The notes below the pieces were generated by a model. That model saw nothing but the letters and a program-made list of their open reading frames with translations. It was not told the origin of the DNA and did no database searches. This document shows, in pieces, positions 16,688 to 25,334 of a DNA stretch of 64,000 nt (the stretch's first letter is position 1; every line of letters starts with the position of its first letter). Both the position numbers and the translations under genes were made by a program. The stretch lies in NCBI RefSeq assembly GCF_949292005.1, contig NZ_CASEXV010000025.1, forward strand, positions 1-64,000. Reading direction: 5' to 3'. This DNA comes from an uncultured Bifidobacterium sp. GTDB lineage: Bacteria > Actinomycetota > Actinomycetes > Actinomycetales > Bifidobacteriaceae.

Positions 16688-18832
16688 CTACTTTCTCGAC
16701 GTCAGGTTGTAGATGGTGACCCCGTCAACCGTGGTGGATGTGAAATTCTCCTCCACCCAGGTGGCTATTCGCGACGCGGTGTCCGATCCGCCCTGCTGGG
16801 TGCCGCCTATGCTTCCGGCGATATAGAAGTGAATCATGCCTTTGCTCACGTACTTCTTGAATTGCGCCACTGTGGGGTAGGGGTCGCTCCCGTTGAATCC
16901 GCCGATGGCCATGATCGCCCGGCCCGAGGCGAGCTGGTATTTCGCCGCGGTCTGCGATCCCGTCGTGGCAGCCGCCCAACGGTAGGAGCTTGAGGTGGAT
17001 TCCAGCATCGACGTGATCGTCACGCTTGTCGATTCGCTTCCCAGAAGGCTGCTCACGCTTCCCGACATTCCTCCCGACGCGCTTCCCGACGAGTCGCCGC
17101 CGGTGGTCGTGCCGGGCTGCCCGCCTTGGCTGAATCCGCCCTGACCGCCGAATCCCCCCTGTCCTCCGCCGAAGCTTCCGCCCCCGCCACCGGGGCCGCC
17201 TCCCGTGCCGGCGGTGGTCGAGGTCCCCGATGATGTCACCGTGGGGCCGGCGAGGACGATCGATCCGGTGTGGGATGCGGACATCGTGTAGCCCGTCCAG
17301 GCGGCCGGCCCCGCAAGCAACGCGACGATGCACAGAATCGAGCCCACTGCCATTACCCGATCAGCGAGCCGTTGTCCCAGCGATGATGCTCCCCAGGACG
17401 CCATCGCAAGAGTCGCGGCTCCTGCGAATCCGATGATGCGCACCGTCCACGGCAGCCAGGGAAGCCATAACGACCGCGCGATAAGACTTCCCGACCAGAG
17501 GGAGGACGCGATCATCAGCAGCGGCGCGGTGACCATCGCCCAGATATGATGCCTCGACACCCACAGGGCCGCGCACGCTACGGCCGCCAGAATCGCGACC
17601 GCCGGGGCGAGCGCCACCGTGTAGTACTGGTGGAATATTCCCGCCATGAAGCTGAAAACGACCCAAGTGACTACCAGCCATCCGCCGACCACCACTATTC
17701 CCGCCCGACGCGGGTCGGTGCGGGACGCGCGTCCCACCACGACCAGTCCCACCACGATTCCGGCGAAGGCCAGGGGTGCGAGCCATGCGATCTGCGTGCC
17801 ATACTCGCCGTCGAAAAGACGGGTCCATCCGGTGGATCCCCACGTGCCTCCGGAGTTGCCTCCGCCTCCGACCACCGATCCCTCCTCGTTGCCGGTAAGG
17901 CGACCGAATCCGTTGTAGCCGAAGGTGAGCTCGATGAAGGAGTTGTTCTGGGATCCGCCGATGTACGGGCGATCCGACGAGGGGACGAGGACCGTGAGCA
18001 GCACCCACCAGCCGGCGGACACAACCATCGACGCCATGGCGGCCAGGCCATCCCCCAGTCGCCTGACCAACCGGGTCGGGGAGGCCATGAGGAAGGCGAC
18101 CGCGAATCCCGGCAGCACGAGCAGCACCTGAAGCTGCTTGGTGAGGAAGCCGAAACCGATAAGCGCACCCGCCAGCACCATCCAGGCGGTACGTCGTCTG
18201 TTGCCGGCCCGTGTCACCCGGTATTCGAGGGACCGCAGCATGGCGTAGGAGCTTGCGGTCATGAGCAGGACGAGAAGCGCGTCGGGGTTGTTGAACCGGA
18301 ACATCAGAGCGGCTACCGGAGTGAGGATAAAAGCCGTCCCCGCCCCGATTCCCGTGGCGTTTCCCCAGTGTCTGCGCACTGTGGCGTAGATCAGCCAGGT
18401 GGTGGCTATTCCCATCAGGGCCTGTGGCAGCAGAATGGATAGTGAGCTCAAGCCGAGAAGACGGACGGACAGCGCCATGATCCAGATGGACGCGGGTGGC
18501 TTGTCCACGGTGATGGCGTTCCCGGGGTCGAGCGATCCGAAGAGGAACGCCGTCCAATCCATCGATCCTGCCTGCGCTGCGGCCGAATAGAACTCATTCG
18601 CGTACCCCGAAGCGGTGAGGTTGATTAGAAAAACGCAGGCGGATGCCACAAGAAGCAGCGCGAGCGCGACGAAATCCCCTCGCGCGCGGCGGGGCATGCG
18701 ATACAGCAGGTTCGTGCCGGAAGTCTGAGATCTGCGCATAAGCGGAAGTCGCGTGCCACGTATGCGCTCGCGTGATAGTGGATGCGCGAGGGGACACGCC
18801 GCGGATCCGCCCACGCTGTCTGGTGTGCTCAT
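16688..18832 (-). CDS. Family 39 glycosyltransferase (ArnT/PMT-like) with Gly-rich extracytoplasmic domain
   Basis: A 714-aa polytopic membrane protein. The first helix starts near residue 53. The ArnT-like DKPP motif at residues 110-113 follows the first external loop (SGYANEFYSAAAQAGS). About eleven further hydrophobic segments reach residue 520. A very Gly-rich linker (about 540-585) leads to a C-terminal external domain of about 110 residues. Such enzymes move a sugar from a polyprenyl-phosphate carrier to a surface glycan or protein. Its ATG overlaps the stop of the upstream GT2 gene (ATGA), and GGAGGG lies nine bases upstream. The GT2 product probably makes its lipid-linked sugar donor. 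Confidence 0.88.
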   Translation of the reverse strand: MSTPDSVGGSAACPLAHPLSRERIRGTRLPLMRRSQTSGTNLLYRMPRRARGDFVALALLLVASACVFLINLTASGYANEFYSAAAQAGSMDWTAFLFGSLDPGNAITVDKPPASIWIMALSVRLLGLSSLSILLPQALMGIATTWLIYATVRRHWGNATGIGAGTAFILTPVAALMFRFNNPDALLVLLMTASSYAMLRSLEYRVTRAGNRRRTAWMVLAGALIGFGFLTKQLQVLLVLPGFAVAFLMASPTRLVRRLGDGLAAMASMVVSAGWWVLLTVLVPSSDRPYIGGSQNNSFIELTFGYNGFGRLTGNEEGSVVGGGGNSGGTWGSTGWTRLFDGEYGTQIAWLAPLAFAGIVVGLVVVGRASRTDPRRAGIVVVGGWLVVTWVVFSFMAGIFHQYYTVALAPAVAILAAVACAALWVSRHHIWAMVTAPLLMIASSLWSGSLIARSLWLPWLPWTVRIIGFAGAATLAMASWGASSLGQRLADRVMAVGSILCIVALLAGPAAWTGYTMSASHTGSIVLAGPTVTSSGTSTTAGTGGGPGGGGGSFGGGQGGFGGQGGFSQGGQPGTTTGGDSSGSASGGMSGSVSSLLGSESTSVTITSMLESTSSSYRWAAATTGSQTAAKYQLASGRAIMAIGGFNGSDPYPTVAQFKKYVSKGMIHFYIAGSIGGTQQGGSDTASRIATWVEENFTSTTVDGVTIYNLTSRK

Positions 18833-19773
18833 CGTGGTGTTCCCTCCGTCGCCTCCGTCGTTCCAGGTGTTTGTGGTGTCTCAGGTGTTTGGAGCGCCCC
18901 AGGTGTCCGGGATGCGGTGCCGTCGACAAGGATAAGCGAACCGGGAAGTGTATGCTGTCCGCGCTCGTCCCACGACAGGTCGGATCCAGCGGGGGTGCCC
19001 GACGTCGTGACGGACTGTTCCGGGCGTTCACGTCTGAGACGACGCATCCCTGTGAGGTCCTTGGCCACGGTGTCGGGGATGTCCACCGTGGTGCCGGCGT
19101 CCTCCACCCAATGCACGGGAATCTCCAGCAGACGCATGCCCATCCATTGCGCCTTCATCAGCAGTTCGGTGTCGAAGAACCATTCGTCGTCCTCAACGTA
19201 CGGAAGAAGCGCGTGGGCGGCCTCTCGGGTCATCGCCTTGAAGCCGCATTGCGCGTCGCGGAAGCGGGCGTCCAGATAGGATCGGAGCATCTGGTTGTAT
19301 GTGCGTGAGATGGTCTCGCGGGTCCACGAGCGTGTGACCGAGGCGCGGGGGTCGAGGCGGCATCCGCAGGTCAGGTCGGCGTCTCCCAGGAGAAGGGGAA
19401 GCACCAGCTGCCCTGTGTGCCGGATGTCGGTGGAGAGGTCCGCGTCCATATACGCGACGACCCTGGCCCGTGAGGACATCCACGAGACCTTCAGTGCGAA
19501 CCCGCGTCCTTTGCGGTCGATGTGCAGGGCCCGGATATTGTGGGGCCATCGGTCATGCAACGTGCGGGCTATGGCCCAGGTCGCGTCGGTGCTGGCATTG
19601 CCGGCGATGACCACGTTCCAAGTGAATGGACTTGTGTCATCGCGTGTCTCATAGAGATGACCGCACAGCGCGAGGACGGAGCGTTCGAGGGCATCCTGCT
19701 CGTTGTAGACCGGAATGACGATGTCGACGTCCACCCTCTGTGGATCCCCCAGTCTGGTGATTGCGGAAGACAT
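18829..19773 (-). CDS. Family 2 glycosyltransferase (polyprenyl-phosphate glycosyltransferase, DPM1/ALG5-like)
   Basis: A soluble GT-A enzyme of about 314 aa. The nucleotide-sugar site has DIVIPVYNEQDALE near the N-terminus and the metal-binding D110-A-D112 in AYMDADLST. GFKAMTREAA and the DDEWFFDTELL segment fit dolichyl/polyprenyl-phosphate glucosyl- or mannosyltransferases. No membrane helix is seen. The last 60 residues are proline/threonine-rich and specific to this protein. The start is uncertain: ATG 19773 gives a family-typical N-terminus, but the strong AAGGAGG lies 25-30 bases upstream; ATG 19905 is also open. It ends in an ATGA overlap with the GT39 gene, so the two are coupled. 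Confidence 0.85.
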   Translation of the reverse strand: MSSAITRLGDPQRVDVDIVIPVYNEQDALERSVLALCGHLYETRDDTSPFTWNVVIAGNASTDATWAIARTLHDRWPHNIRALHIDRKGRGFALKVSWMSSRARVVAYMDADLSTDIRHTGQLVLPLLLGDADLTCGCRLDPRASVTRSWTRETISRTYNQMLRSYLDARFRDAQCGFKAMTREAAHALLPYVEDDEWFFDTELLMKAQWMGMRLLEIPVHWVEDAGTTVDIPDTVAKDLTGMRRLRRERPEQSVTTSGTPAGSDLSWDERGQHTLPGSLILVDGTASRTPGALQTPETPQTPGTTEATEGTPR

Positions 19774-19821
19774 ATGGGATGACAAATGGTTCGGACCATC
19801 CTCCTTGTCGTGAGGGGGGTC

Positions 19822-19851
19822 CGGGGTTGAGGGCAACGGGGTTGAGGGCAA
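19822..19851. repeat. 15-bp tandem duplication upstream of the GT2 gene
   Basis: CGGGGTTGAGGGCAA is present twice in direct succession (19822-19836, 19837-19851). If the GT2 protein begins upstream, this encodes a duplicated LPSTP segment; otherwise it lies in the 5' leader. A short dyad ATGGT-TCGG-ACCAT is nearby at about 19783-19796. Confidence 0.6.
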
Positions 19852-20050
19852 TGCGGCCCGGCGCGGAGCCGTGCGGCATCGGTCGTCATTCGTGGTTCCC
19901 ATCATATGGGACAGCACACGCCATCCAGCTGATATGGAGCTTATTCGACGGTCATGGCGATATGGGAATGGGAGGAGAAATAGCTGGACGGTTTCTGAAC
20001 ACTGTCTGACCGAGAGAATCGGGTGCCGTGGCTCGACTAGCGTGGATGGC

Positions 20051-20476
20051 ATGATCGATCACATCACGCTCCGGGTGCGGGAGGTGGGCCGCTCCGCCCG
20101 TTTCTATCGTCAGGCCCTCTCTCCGTTGGGATACGTCGTCAAGGTCCGTCACGGGGAGACCATCGGTTTCGGTGTCGAGGACGGCACGCCGCGATCCGAC
20201 TTCTACGTCTCTCCCATGCGGGACGCGCCCACTGGTGAGTCCACGGACGTCCCGGAGAGCGTCTGCGGCTCCGTGACCACCCATATTGCGTTCCGTGCGA
20301 GGAATGCCGATGAAGTGGGCGCCTTCCATCGTGCAGCTCTTGCCGCCGAGGGGATCGACAACGGCGCCCCGGGGCCACGCTCCTATCATCCCGGCTACTA
20401 TGCCGCTTTCGTGATCGACCCTGACGGCAACAACATCGAAGCCGTTGTTGACTGGTCGTGGAGGTGCGACTCGTAG
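20051..20476 (+). CDS. VOC (glyoxalase/bleomycin-resistance/dioxygenase) family protein
   Basis: A 141-aa single-domain protein. It starts MIDHITLRVREVGRSARFY, with the metal-binding His of the first beta-alpha-beta unit. THIAFRAR in the middle and the C-terminal FVIDPDGNNIEAVVDW supply the remaining ligands. Relatives are small metal-dependent isomerases or resistance proteins; the substrate is unknown. TAGCGT at 20038-20043 sits seven bases before the ATG and no ribosome-binding site is seen, so a leaderless transcript is likely. It is divergent from the GT2 gene. Confidence 0.87.
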   Translation: MIDHITLRVREVGRSARFYRQALSPLGYVVKVRHGETIGFGVEDGTPRSDFYVSPMRDAPTGESTDVPESVCGSVTTHIAFRARNADEVGAFHRAALAAEGIDNGAPGPRSYHPGYYAAFVIDPDGNNIEAVVDWSWRCDS

Positions 20477-20548
20477 GTCAGACTGGTCGGATGGTGCTAT
20501 TTCCACAGGGCCTTTTGGGATCTCCTGAGCGGGGTGAAGGAGATTCGT

Positions 20549-21289
20549 TCAGTCGTTGTCTCTTACCCCGACCACGGATGTCACTCCACCCAATGAGGTG
20601 ATGTCCTCGATGAGCTCGTCGAATCCCCTCCCGCGCACTTCAAGATCGACTGAGACCATCCTTCCTCCAGAGGCAAGCTGATTGGAGGGTTTTCCGTCCG
20701 AGGCGGAGCCGTCTGATTCGCCTCTTGTCGAGAAACCTTCGACGGCAAATCCATGCCGTGCGCACGTGGTCAATATTGAGCGAAGGACTCCATGACCATC
20801 CTGGTAATCCACGTGAACTGAGTCTCCGCCGCCCAAAAGCGGTCCGAACTGTCGTCCCAGTAGCGGGAATGCGATGACGACGAAGAAATACATACCTGTG
20901 CATACGGCTGCTTGAATAAGCAGACCAGCGCCGCACGATGATCCAACCGCTGCTGTGAGCCAGATCGAGGCGGCGGTGGTTAGGCCCCGTATCCGGGATC
21001 GTTGCATGAACACCACGCCGGCACCGATGAATCCGATTCCTGACACGATTTGCGCTGCCAGACGTGAGGGGTCAAGTTCGATGAGATTGGTGGAAAGGAC
21101 ATCGGCGAAGCCGAATTTACTGAGTATGACGAACAATGCCGATCCCAATCCCACCAGGGCATGGGTCCGTGTTCCTGCGTCCTTGTGACGTGCCTGTCTC
21201 TCGGCTCCGATGGCTGTGGACATCAGAAGCGCGACGAGCAGGCAGAGGGCCTGTCCCCACAGGGTGGTCGACCACTGCATGGTGTTCAT
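20549..21289 (-). CDS. MgtC/SapB family membrane protein
   Basis: A 246-aa inner-membrane protein. The first 150 residues carry four to five hydrophobic helices and the MgtC signature (AIGAERQ, RTHALVGLGSALFVILS, IVSGIGFIGAGVVF, GLTTAASIWLTAAVG). The C-terminal 90 residues form a soluble ACT-like domain. MgtC proteins are tied to growth at low magnesium and to control of ATP synthase or phosphate metabolism. ATG 21289 is fixed by AAAGGAGG seven bases upstream; an upstream start at 21343 is not needed. It is transcribed divergently from the sugar ABC operon across an AT-rich 170-bp region. Confidence 0.92.
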   Translation of the reverse strand: MNTMQWSTTLWGQALCLLVALLMSTAIGAERQARHKDAGTRTHALVGLGSALFVILSKFGFADVLSTNLIELDPSRLAAQIVSGIGFIGAGVVFMQRSRIRGLTTAASIWLTAAVGSSCGAGLLIQAAVCTGMYFFVVIAFPLLGRQFGPLLGGGDSVHVDYQDGHGVLRSILTTCARHGFAVEGFSTRGESDGSASDGKPSNQLASGGRMVSVDLEVRGRGFDELIEDITSLGGVTSVVGVRDND

Positions 21290-21337
21290 GCTTTTCCTCC
21301 TTTGGATTTTCGATTTCTTCGTAGTGAATGTAATTAT

Positions 21338-21366
21338 TTGCAATTATTTACAATACGCTCTATCAT
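21338..21366 (+). promoter_or_regulatory. Predicted promoter of the sugar ABC operon
   Basis: TTGCAA (21338-21343), a spacer of exactly 17 bases, then TATCAT (21361-21366). The -35 overlaps a direct repeat AATTATTTGC/AATTATTTAC (21332-21351). Predicted start of transcription is about 21373, giving a leader of roughly 85 bases. Confidence 0.55.
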
Positions 21367-21384
21367 CATAGGGACGCATGACAG

Positions 21385-21441
21385 GGAACGGCCAATATCG
21401 GCGGTTCCATCGATGCCATGCGAGGCACGAAGGGCGTGCCT
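21385..21441 (+). promoter_or_regulatory. Operator-like dyad and leader hairpin upstream of the sugar-binding protein
   Basis: GGAACGGCC (21385-21393) and GGCGGTTCC (21400-21408) form an inverted repeat with one mismatch around six bases, just downstream of the predicted start point, a usual place for a LacI-type repressor site. A second hairpin, AGGCACG (21423-21429) with CGTGCCT (21435-21441), lies directly before the ribosome-binding site GAGAGGAAAGGA and could hinder ribosome loading. Confidence 0.45.
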
Positions 21442-21459
21442 GAGAGGAAAGGACGCGCA

Positions 21460-22737
21460 ATGAGGCGCTTGACATTGACAATGTGCTCAGCGGTTGTCGC
21501 GGTGACGCTGGCGGTGTCCGGATGTGGTGGGGGAAATCAATCGGCCTCCACTTCGGCGACGGGGTCCACGGGGTCCAGCAGTTCGGGATCGGTTACCAGA
21601 GCTGATGCTGATTTGGTCATCTGGGCTGATCAGAAGCGAGCGGACGCACTGAAGGACATAGCAAAACAATTTGGCAAGGAGAATGGAATCACGGTTGCCG
21701 TCCAGGCGGTTGCCACCAATCTTGACACGAACTTCATTACGGCCGATGCGGCTGGGAACGGGCCCGACATCGTTGTTCAGGGTGACGACAAGGTTTCCTC
21801 ATTCGTGCAAAACGGTTCGATCAAGCCAGTACAGCTCTCCGAATCGCAGAAGAATAAGTTCGTCGCCAACTATCTCAAGGCGGTGACGTACCAGAATCAG
21901 ACATGGGCGGTGCCATATGCCGCCGAAGGTCTGGTTCTCATCCGCAACACCAAGCTTGCAAAGGATGCTCCCAAAACCTTTGATGAACTCGTCTCTTCGG
22001 GGGAATCGCTTGTGAAAGCCGGAAAGGCGGATAAAGCGTTGGCGCTTCAGGTGGGCGACACGGGAGACGCCTTCCATATGCAGCCTTTGTTCTCGTCGTT
22101 CGGAGGGTATCTGTTTGGTGAGAAATCCGACGGATCCGTCGACACCTCCGATATCGGACTGGACAAAGCGGGAGCCATCGCCTTCGCCAAGGAAATCAGC
22201 AAACTTGGAGAGAAGGGCAGCAAGGTGCTGACCAGATCCATCGACTCAAGCAATTCCATCAACCTGTTCTCCCAAGGACGTGTTCCTTATCTGATCAGTG
22301 GTTCATGGGCTCTCTCGGATATCAAGAAGGCTGGTATCAGCTACGAGCTGACCACAATTCCGGGATTCTCTGGGCAGCAGGCCGCTCGTCCGTTCCTGTC
22401 CGTTCAGGCTTTCTACGTGGCCGCGCACGGCAAAAACACTTCACTCGCAGAGGAGTTTGTGGACAATGTAGTTCCCGAATCGCAGACCCAGAAAACCCTT
22501 TATGACGCGGAGCCTCGTCCCCCGGCATTGAAGTCCCTGCTCGCGACGGAAAGCGCCAAGAATGACGACACCGCTGTTCTTGCGAAGTCCGCGGCCACCG
22601 CGGTGCCCAGACCAAAGATCAACGGGTTGGTTTGGAGCGATCCGCTCGGCAAAGCGGAGGCGGCGATCGTCGGAGGGGCCGATCCGGTCTCGACCATGAA
22701 GGCGGCCGCCAAAACAGTGGAGGAATCGCTGAAATGA
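21460..22737 (+). CDS. Sugar ABC transporter substrate-binding lipoprotein (MalE-like)
   Basis: A 425-aa binding lipoprotein with signal peptide and lipobox LAVSGCGGG (Cys22). The mature part begins with a short Ser/Thr/Gly linker and then DLVIWADQKRADALKD, followed by GPDIVVQGDD and WAVPYAAEGLVLIRN, the MalE/cyclodextrin-binding layout of solute-binding family 1. It should capture a maltose-, maltodextrin- or similar oligosaccharide outside the membrane. ATG 21460 follows AGAGGAAAGGA; the upstream start at 21418 is not supported. Its stop overlaps the start of the MalF-like gene (ATGA). It is the first gene of a six-gene operon. Confidence 0.92.
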   Translation: MRRLTLTMCSAVVAVTLAVSGCGGGNQSASTSATGSTGSSSSGSVTRADADLVIWADQKRADALKDIAKQFGKENGITVAVQAVATNLDTNFITADAAGNGPDIVVQGDDKVSSFVQNGSIKPVQLSESQKNKFVANYLKAVTYQNQTWAVPYAAEGLVLIRNTKLAKDAPKTFDELVSSGESLVKAGKADKALALQVGDTGDAFHMQPLFSSFGGYLFGEKSDGSVDTSDIGLDKAGAIAFAKEISKLGEKGSKVLTRSIDSSNSINLFSQGRVPYLISGSWALSDIKKAGISYELTTIPGFSGQQAARPFLSVQAFYVAAHGKNTSLAEEFVDNVVPESQTQKTLYDAEPRPPALKSLLATESAKNDDTAVLAKSAATAVPRPKINGLVWSDPLGKAEAAIVGGADPVSTMKAAAKTVEESLK

Positions 22738-24347
22738 CATTGCGCCAATCCGCGCGCGCGGATGGTCCGTCTTCGGAGCCTAAGCTGGCCCTAGGGCGGA
22801 CCACCTCCGTTCCGGCGCTTGTTGCCAAGATCATCTTTCTGGGACTCATGCTGGGGCTAGCTGTCGCCACCGTTCCTGCCCTCATTTCCATGAGGAGCTG
22901 GATGATGTTGTCCATTCTCATCGTCACTGTCGCCGCGGCATTCGCCATATACACGACCCGACGTTGCGTGCCGGCGAAGTACCTCTTTCCGGGAACCTTC
23001 TTCCTAGTCCTGTTTCTTCTTGTACCGGTTTTGTACACAATCCAGATTTCCACCACCAATTTCGGAGACGGAACGAGAAATTCGAAGTCGGACGCGGTTT
23101 CCTCCATCGTCGCGGCTTCCGTCGTGCGTGACGATTCGCGGCCCACATACACGATGAGCGTGGCGGTGCCGGAAGGGTCGCGGGCGGACGATTATGTGCT
23201 TCTTCTCGTGGATAGATCGTCGGAGGCGACGTACAAGGGAACTTCCGATGGATTGTCCGCTCTCGCATCCTCGCAGGTCACCATGGAGAAGGGGAGGATC
23301 ACAGCCGCCGAAGGGTACCGCATACTCACGGTCCAGCAGGTGAACAGTGCTGGTGATGCGATTACGGGCATGAGTGTTCCAGTCGACTCAGTTAAAGGTG
23401 TGGCCATCTATCCGTCGGGCATCAGCTCGGCATATACGGGGACGGAGAACCTCGTCTATGATTCGGCGGCTGACACCATAACGGACAGGTCCACGCGTAA
23501 TGCATACTCGCCGAAAATGGTTAACGGGCGATATCTTTTCGTGGATTCACAAGGAAAGGCCGTTTCGCAGCAGTCGTGGCTTTCGTCGGTCGGATTCGCG
23601 AATTACACGACCCTCTTCGTCAATCCGTCCATCAGGGGGCAGCTGCTAACGACATCCCTGTGGACGCTCTTCTTCGCGGTGTTCTCCGTAGCGGGGACCT
23701 TTCTTGCCGGGCTGCTCATCGCGTTGCTCTTCGACGAGCCGAGGATGATGGGACGTAAGGTCTATCGGTCGCTTATGGTAATTCCCTACGCGGTGCCGAC
23801 TTTCATAGGTTTCCTCATCTGGTCCACATTCTTCAATAAGGATTTCGGTCTCGTCAATCAGATCACTGGTCTTCATCTGGATTGGTTTGGGAACGCTTCG
23901 TTGGCGAAAATCGCCGTGTGCACGGCTAACCTGTGGGCAGGCATACCATACATGTTCCTGATTTCCACGGGGGCCCTGCAATCCCTTCCCAAGGACGTAG
24001 TCGAGGCTGCCCGAGTTGATGGTGCAGGGCCGTTGAGATTGTTCTTCCAGATCAAAATGCCGTTGCTTCTCGTCTCCGTCGCCCCGTTGTTGGTGTCCTC
24101 CTTTGCCTTCAATTTCAACAACTACAACGCCATCGCACTGATGACCAAGGGTGGTCCTTTCTCCAGTGATGGCAGCTTGTTCGGAGGCACGGACATTCTC
24201 ATATCGGGAATCTATCGTCTGGCCTTCGGAGGCAGCGGCGCTCGGTTCGGTCTGGCTGCCGCCGTGTCCGTCCTGCTGTTTCTTGTCACGGCTCTGATGG
24301 CGATCATTCAGTTCGGGTACACAAGGAAGCTCGAGGAGGTCATATGA
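22734..24347 (+). CDS. Sugar ABC transporter permease (MalF-like)
   Basis: A 537-aa inner-membrane permease. Three N-terminal hydrophobic segments are followed by a large external region (about residues 100-280), equivalent to the MalF P2 loop that contacts the binding protein. The C-terminal half carries the transport helices and the EAA loop EAARVDGAGPLRLFFQIKMPLL near residues 422-445, which docks the ATPase. The start is ATG 22734 in an ATGA overlap with the binding-protein stop; the preceding AGTGGAGGAA serves as ribosome-binding site. A MalF with a P2-type loop points to maltose/maltodextrin-class transport rather than a general CUT1 permease. Confidence 0.92.
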   Translation: MTLRQSARADGPSSEPKLALGRTTSVPALVAKIIFLGLMLGLAVATVPALISMRSWMMLSILIVTVAAAFAIYTTRRCVPAKYLFPGTFFLVLFLLVPVLYTIQISTTNFGDGTRNSKSDAVSSIVAASVVRDDSRPTYTMSVAVPEGSRADDYVLLLVDRSSEATYKGTSDGLSALASSQVTMEKGRITAAEGYRILTVQQVNSAGDAITGMSVPVDSVKGVAIYPSGISSAYTGTENLVYDSAADTITDRSTRNAYSPKMVNGRYLFVDSQGKAVSQQSWLSSVGFANYTTLFVNPSIRGQLLTTSLWTLFFAVFSVAGTFLAGLLIALLFDEPRMMGRKVYRSLMVIPYAVPTFIGFLIWSTFFNKDFGLVNQITGLHLDWFGNASLAKIAVCTANLWAGIPYMFLISTGALQSLPKDVVEAARVDGAGPLRLFFQIKMPLLLVSVAPLLVSSFAFNFNNYNAIALMTKGGPFSSDGSLFGGTDILISGIYRLAFGGSGARFGLAAAVSVLLFLVTALMAIIQFGYTRKLEEVI

Positions 24348-25264
24348 TGCGGCGTGATGAATCCAGCGCGCGGCAACATCGTCTGCGTGTGCGTAATGGC
24401 AGGGAGGTTCCCAGAGGCGCGTCGTGGTGGCGGCAGATTGGATGGAGGCATGTCGTCGGCGTGATCGTGCTGATGTTCATGCTTTTCCCGGTGTTGTACG
24501 TCGTCTCCGCTTCCGTCAACCCGTTGGGGTCTGTGTCCGGAGGGTCGCTTATACCGAAATCGTTTACCATCGAGTTCTACCGAACAATGGTGGATGGCTC
24601 GCAATACCCGTTTATGCGTTGGTATGGCAACACGCTGGTGGTTGCGCTCATTGTGGCGACGTGTGAGGTCATCTTCTCGACGATGGCGGCGTTCTCCTTC
24701 TCCAGACTCCGGTTCCGAGGTCGCAGGTGTGGATTGCTGTCGGTTTTGCTCATCCAGATGTTCCCGCAGTTTTTGTCAGCTGTAGCGTTGTTCACTATGA
24801 TGTCGCAGTTGGGGCGGGTGCTTCCACAGTTCGGTCTGAACACATTGGCGGGATACGGGCTTGTGCTCATGGGAGGGACCATGGGCAACGTGTGGCTGAT
24901 GAAAGGGTTCTTCGATTCGATCCCCCATGAGATCGATGAGGCGGCGGAGATCGACGGAGCCGGCCATGTCACGATTTTCGTCAAGGTCCTTCTTCCTCTC
25001 GTTACGCCGATTCTGGCTGTCAATTTCCTCCTCACGTTCATCCATGTGATTGGGGAGTATATGTTGGCCGCAATTTTCCTTACCGACGATAAGGTCAAAA
25101 CTCTTGCCGTCGGCCTCTACGGGATCATCGAAGGTGACCAAAGCGGGAATCTTGGGCTCTTCTGCGCTGGTTCGATACTGCTGTGCATTCCGGTTGTGCT
25201 TCTTTTCCTCTATTTGCAGAAGTACATCACCTCGGGGATGACGGCGGGCGCGGTGAAGTCATAA
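24344..25264 (+). CDS. Sugar ABC transporter permease (MalG-like)
   Basis: A 306-aa permease, partner of the preceding MalF-like protein. It has six hydrophobic segments, the first near residue 35-55 (VVGVIVLMFMLFPVLYVVSA), and an EAA loop DEAAEIDGAGHVTIFVKVLLPL near residue 197. The first 30 residues are basic and cytoplasmic. It begins in an ATGA overlap with the MalF-like gene, so the two products should be made in equal amounts. No ATP-binding subunit is encoded in the operon or elsewhere in the window, so a shared MsmK/UgpC-type ATPase is probably used. Confidence 0.92.
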   Translation: MMRRDESSARQHRLRVRNGREVPRGASWWRQIGWRHVVGVIVLMFMLFPVLYVVSASVNPLGSVSGGSLIPKSFTIEFYRTMVDGSQYPFMRWYGNTLVVALIVATCEVIFSTMAAFSFSRLRFRGRRCGLLSVLLIQMFPQFLSAVALFTMMSQLGRVLPQFGLNTLAGYGLVLMGGTMGNVWLMKGFFDSIPHEIDEAAEIDGAGHVTIFVKVLLPLVTPILAVNFLLTFIHVIGEYMLAAIFLTDDKVKTLAVGLYGIIEGDQSGNLGLFCAGSILLCIPVVLLFLYLQKYITSGMTAGAVKS

Positions 25265-25334
25265 CGGGAATCGGTACGCGCAGGGGTTCTGGGAGGAGTC
25301 CGGAACTTCATAACGGTGTGGAAAAGGATATACG

